Shown here piece after piece: positions 61,396 through 64,000 of a stretch of 64,000 nucleotides of DNA. The notes under the pieces were generated by a model. It was not told where the DNA came from, searched no databases, and worked only from the letters and a program-made list of their open reading frames with translations. Numbering within the stretch: position 1 is the stretch's first letter; each line of letters opens with the position of its first letter. The DNA comes from an uncultured Candidatus Competibacteraceae bacterium. GTDB taxonomy: Bacteria > Pseudomonadota > Gammaproteobacteria > Competibacterales > Competibacteraceae. Location: contig CAIRMO010000036.1 in assembly GCA_903879705.1 (NCBI GenBank), positions 1-64,000 of the forward strand, written 5' to 3'. Position numbers and translations under genes: made by a program.

Positions 61396-62222
61396 ACACA
61401 AAAGCACCTTTTCAATGGTCATCCGCCGGGCGCAGCCATGTTGGCATGGTCCGGGCGATCAATGAAGACGCCTGCATTGCCCTGCCGGAATCAGGCCTGT
61501 GGGCGGTCGCTGACGGGATGGGCGGCCATGAAGCGGGCGATGTCGCCAGCCGGTTGATCGTTGAAACCTTGCAGCAGACTCCGCCGCCAACCGACTGGCA
61601 GAGCTTTCTGGACGCAGTACGGGAACGGCTGTGCGAGGTTAATACCCTGTTGCGCGAAGAATCCGCCCTGCGTTACCAGCACCGCACCATTGGCAGCACG
61701 GTGGTAGTGCTGGCAGCCTATGAAAACCAGTCCGCCTGTCTGTGGGTAGGGGATAGCCGGATTTACCGGTTGCGCGATAATCAATTGCAACAATTGACCC
61801 GCGACCACAGCCACGTCCAGGAACTGGTGGATCAGGGCTTGATCGCGCCGGAGGAAGCGCATCGTCACCCGCTATCCAACGTGATCACTCGAGCGGTGGG
61901 TTCGTCCGATGAGTTGCTGATCGATCAAGTCGATCAGCCACTGCGGGCCGGCGATATGTTCCTGCTGTGCAGCGATGGCCTCAACAAAACCGTGAGCGAT
62001 CAAGAAATTGCCCGTCTGTTGGCCCACAGCAATCACAATTGCCAGGAAGCGGTCAAGGCGTTCATTCATCTGGCCCTGATGCGGGACGCTAGCGACAACG
62101 TGACGACGGTTGTGGTCAATATCAGCGAAAGTGTCGAAGCACGGGCGGAGAAGGTTAATGATCCCGAATCCGGTTCGGAAACCCCGGGTAATCCAATTCC
62201 GCCAGACTGGTATTTGCAATAA
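61392..62222 (+). CDS. pppA: PP2C-type protein phosphatase PppA
   Basis: The product has 276 residues. The PPM/PP2C metal-binding motifs are intact: GMVRAINEDACIAL at about residue 18, VADGMGGHEAGDVAS at about 38, GSTVVVLAA, LWVGDSRIYRL, and ASDNVTTVVV at about 235. It removes phosphate from the FHA protein and so switches T6SS off. Its ATG overlaps the tagF stop (ATGA). The last residues DWYLQ and the stop are part of a 16-bp tandem duplication. The partner kinase ppkA, next to pppA in Pseudomonas, is absent here. Confidence 0.93.
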   Translation: MNTKAPFQWSSAGRSHVGMVRAINEDACIALPESGLWAVADGMGGHEAGDVASRLIVETLQQTPPPTDWQSFLDAVRERLCEVNTLLREESALRYQHRTIGSTVVVLAAYENQSACLWVGDSRIYRLRDNQLQQLTRDHSHVQELVDQGLIAPEEAHRHPLSNVITRAVGSSDELLIDQVDQPLRAGDMFLLCSDGLNKTVSDQEIARLLAHSNHNCQEAVKAFIHLALMRDASDNVTTVVVNISESVEARAEKVNDPESGSETPGNPIPPDWYLQ

Positions 62223-62237
62223 CTGGTATTTGCAATA
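62206..62237 (+). repeat. 16-bp tandem duplication over the pppA stop codon
   Basis: ACTGGTATTTGCAATA occurs twice in direct succession (62206-62221 and 62222-62237). The first copy encodes the last residues of PppA, and the junction forms the stop codon. The remaining 256 bp before phaA hold no gene, and no clear terminator is seen. Confidence 0.9.
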
Positions 62238-62493
62238 AACGACGTGATCCTGCAAGTTGTGCCCAACCGCACCAGGCACCATGCTGCACCTGCGGAGTCG
62301 GTTGACAAGGATCGGCGCAACCTTCAATAATGCCTGCCTTACCTTGTGGGGAGCCTTTCCGGTTCCCACTGGGCGATTGAAGGATCAAACGCCCTGGTCG
62401 ACCTTCCCCCGCCCTCGCGTCCTGACGCCTGTTGCGATGCACGGCACTTGATCCGCACCAAAACGGCATTGTCCATAATTGAGGTTAGTCCCG

Positions 62494-63675
62494 ATGGAAG
62501 ACGTGGTTATCGTCGCCGCCACCCGTACCGCTATCGGCAATTTCATGGGTTCCCTATCGGCCATTCCCGCTAATGTTTTGGGGGCCAGGGTCATCCAGGA
62601 TTTGCTGCGAAGAACCGGAATCGATCCGGCCCGGATTGACGAAGTGATCCTCGGCCAGGTGCTAACCGCCGGTACCGGCCAGAATCCCGCCCGCACCGCC
62701 GCCCTTAATGCCGGCCTGCCGATTGAAGTCCCCTGCCTGAATATCAATAAGGTCTGTGGTAGCGGTCTCAAAGCCGTGCATCTGGCCTGTCAGTCGATCC
62801 GCGATGGCGACAACCGGATCGTGATTGCCGGTGGCCAGGAAAACATGAGCCTGTCGCCGCACCTGCTGCTCGGCTCACGGCGAGGCACCACGATGGGCGA
62901 TGCCCGGCTGGCCGATTCGATGCTCAGTGAAGGCTTGCATTGCGCCATCAACCACTACCACATGGGCATTACCGCCGAGAACATCGCCGCCCAGTGGGCC
63001 ATTGCCCGCGAAGAACAGGATGCCTTCTCCGCTGCCTCCCAGATCAAGGCCATCGCCGCCATTGAAGCCGGGCGGTTCAAAGACGAGATCACCCCGATCG
63101 AGATTCCCCAGCGTAAAGGCGCCCCGTTGGTCTTCGCCACCGATGAATTCCCCCGCGCCGGCACCACGGCTGAAAGCCTGGGCAAACTGCGCCCGGCCTT
63201 CAAGCAGGATGGCAGCGTCACTGCCGGCAACGCTTCCGGCATCAACGATGGAGCCGCCGTAGTGCTGGTCATGGCCGCCAGCGTCGCCCGTGACCTCGGC
63301 CTGAAGCCGCTGGCCCGGATCGCGGCCTACGCTAAAGCCGGCGTTGACCCGAAAATCATGGGAGCCGGGCCAATTCCGGCCTCCCGCGCCTGCCTGAAAA
63401 AAGCCGGCTGGACCGTGGATCAACTGGACCTGATCGAAGCCAATGAGGCGTTTGCCTCCCAGGCGATCTGCGTCAACCGCGAAATGAGCTGGGATACCGG
63501 CAAAGTCAATGTCAACGGCGGCGCTATCGCGCTCGGCCACCCGATCGGCGCGTCCGGCTGCCGGATTCTGGTGACCCTGCTGCACGAAATGGCTCGCCGC
63601 GACGCCAAAAAGGGTCTGGCGACCCTGTGTATCGGCGGCGGTCAGGGCGTGGCTCTGGCCGTCGAACGTGATTGA
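62494..63675 (+). CDS. phaA: Acetyl-CoA acetyltransferase (beta-ketothiolase)
   Basis: The product has 393 residues from ATG 62494, with GAGG nine bases upstream; the frame opens at 62479. The acyl-accepting cysteine is in [16 protein letters not shown] at about residue 90, the active-site His in [25 protein letters not shown] at about 350, and the second cysteine in [17 protein letters not shown] at about 380. It condenses two acetyl-CoA to acetoacetyl-CoA, the first step to poly-3-hydroxybutyrate. The acetoacetyl-CoA reductase gene follows by 35 bp, so this is the PHB pathway copy rather than a fatty-acid degradation thiolase. Confidence 0.93.
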   Translation: MEDVVIVAATRTAIGNFMGSLSAIPANVLGARVIQDLLRRTGIDPARIDEVILGQVLTAGTGQNPARTAALNAGLPIEVPCLNINKVCGSGLKAVHLACQSIRDGDNRIVIAGGQENMSLSPHLLLGSRRGTTMGDARLADSMLSEGLHCAINHYHMGITAENIAAQWAIAREEQDAFSAASQIKAIAAIEAGRFKDEITPIEIPQRKGAPLVFATDEFPRAGTTAESLGKLRPAFKQDGSVTAGNASGINDGAAVVLVMAASVARDLGLKPLARIAAYAKAGVDPKIMGAGPIPASRACLKKAGWTVDQLDLIEANEAFASQAICVNREMSWDTGKVNVNGGAIALGHPIGASGCRILVTLLHEMARRDAKKGLATLCIGGGQGVALAVERD

Positions 63676-63710
63676 TTCATCACACCAAATAACCAAATGA
63701 GGAGTTTCTG

Positions 63711-64000
63711 ATGTCTCGAGTTGCAGTCGTTACGGGTGGAATCGGCGGGCTGGGCACCGCTATGTGCAAGGCGCTGACCGAACAAGGGCGGCGGGTCGTT
63801 GCGGTGGATTACAACGGCCTCAAACCCGAAGCCGTGGATAAGTGGAAAGCGGACCGCACTGCGGAAGGCTTTGAAATCCCGGTCTATCTAGCCGATGTCA
63901 CCAATTTTGAATCCTGCGCCGAAGTGTGCAAGAAGATCGAAGCGGAAGTCGGCCCGATTGAAATCCTGGTCAACAACGCGGGTATTACCCGCGACTCCAT
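63711..64000 (+). CDS. phaB: Acetoacetyl-CoA reductase, 5' part (cut by window end)
   Basis: The ATG at 63711 has GAGGAG seven bases upstream. The visible 96 residues are the NADPH-binding half of a short-chain dehydrogenase: VAVVTGGIGGLGTAMCKAL at the start, VVAVDYNG, the VYLADVTNFESC strand and ILVNNAGITRDS. The family normally has about 246 residues. It reduces acetoacetyl-CoA to (R)-3-hydroxybutyryl-CoA, the monomer for PHB synthase. It lies 35 bp behind phaA in the same operon. The gene runs off the end of the window. Confidence 0.93.
   Translation, partial: MSRVAVVTGGIGGLGTAMCKALTEQGRRVVAVDYNGLKPEAVDKWKADRTAEGFEIPVYLADVTNFESCAEVCKKIEAEVGPIEILVNNAGITRDS

Overview
The window reads as a chromosomal segment of a GC-rich gammaproteobacterium. 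It shows fumarate reductase of the E. coli Frd type, UbiC/UbiA, class II aldolase, RF2 with a programmed frameshift, GlgB, an HSI-I-like type VI secretion cluster and a PHB operon. Glycogen branching enzyme, PHB genes and fumarate reductase with a rhodoquinone enzyme together fit a glycogen- and polyhydroxyalkanoate-accumulating lineage such as Candidatus Competibacter/Contendobacter. That placement is inference and rests on gene content only.

Layout. (1) 1-9.4 kb: a giant minus-strand teneurin-like gene (signal peptide, seven PKD-type repeats, NHL repeats, YD/Rhs repeats). It is split near its 3' end by a 116-bp MITE, and an identical inverted MITE lies just upstream of its start. REP-like palindromes flank the locus. 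(2) 9.6-13.5 kb: a hydrogenase-maturation-protease-like gene with a 49-residue gene behind it, then a FtsX/LolD-type ABC module with a cysteine-containing membrane protein. (3) 13.5-23.2 kb: housekeeping and envelope genes (L,D-transpeptidase, CYTH protein, Hpt, hydrolase, ubiA/ubiC, a cation antiporter, two amino-acid ABC permeases, fba, prfB). (4) 23.3-27.8 kb: a hybrid histidine kinase with a double periplasmic sugar-binding protein. (5) 28.2-32.8 kb: frdABCD, a terminator, rquA and a Coq10-like gene, forming an anaerobic fumarate/rhodoquinone module. (6) 33.2-38.5 kb: a YajR-like transporter, a decayed IS607 element, gene remnants, glgB and a SnoaL-like remnant. (7) 38.5-62.2 kb: an acyl carrier protein, a TPR-methyltransferase, an unknown protein and a nearly complete type VI secretion cluster. 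The order is clpV, tssG, tssF, tssE, tagJ, hcp, tssC, tssB, tssA on the minus strand and tagH, tssK, tssL, tssM, tagF, pppA on the plus strand. tssJ, vgrG and ppkA are not in the window. (8) 62.5-64 kb: phaA and the start of phaB.

How the genes work together. FrdABCD with RquA would reduce fumarate with rhodoquinol, and UbiC/UbiA make the ubiquinone precursor. This would be an electron sink for anaerobic metabolism alongside glycogen and PHB turnover. The T6SS is wired for threonine-phosphorylation control (FHA protein TagH, phosphatase PppA, TagF), but the kinase is not here.

Repeats are a second theme. Five loci carry nested palindromes of the CGTCATTCCCGCG type. Five loci carry heptanucleotide arrays (TTAAAGG/CCTTTAA family), and three of these arrays supply the stop codon of a gene. 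No tRNA, rRNA or CRISPR array was seen.
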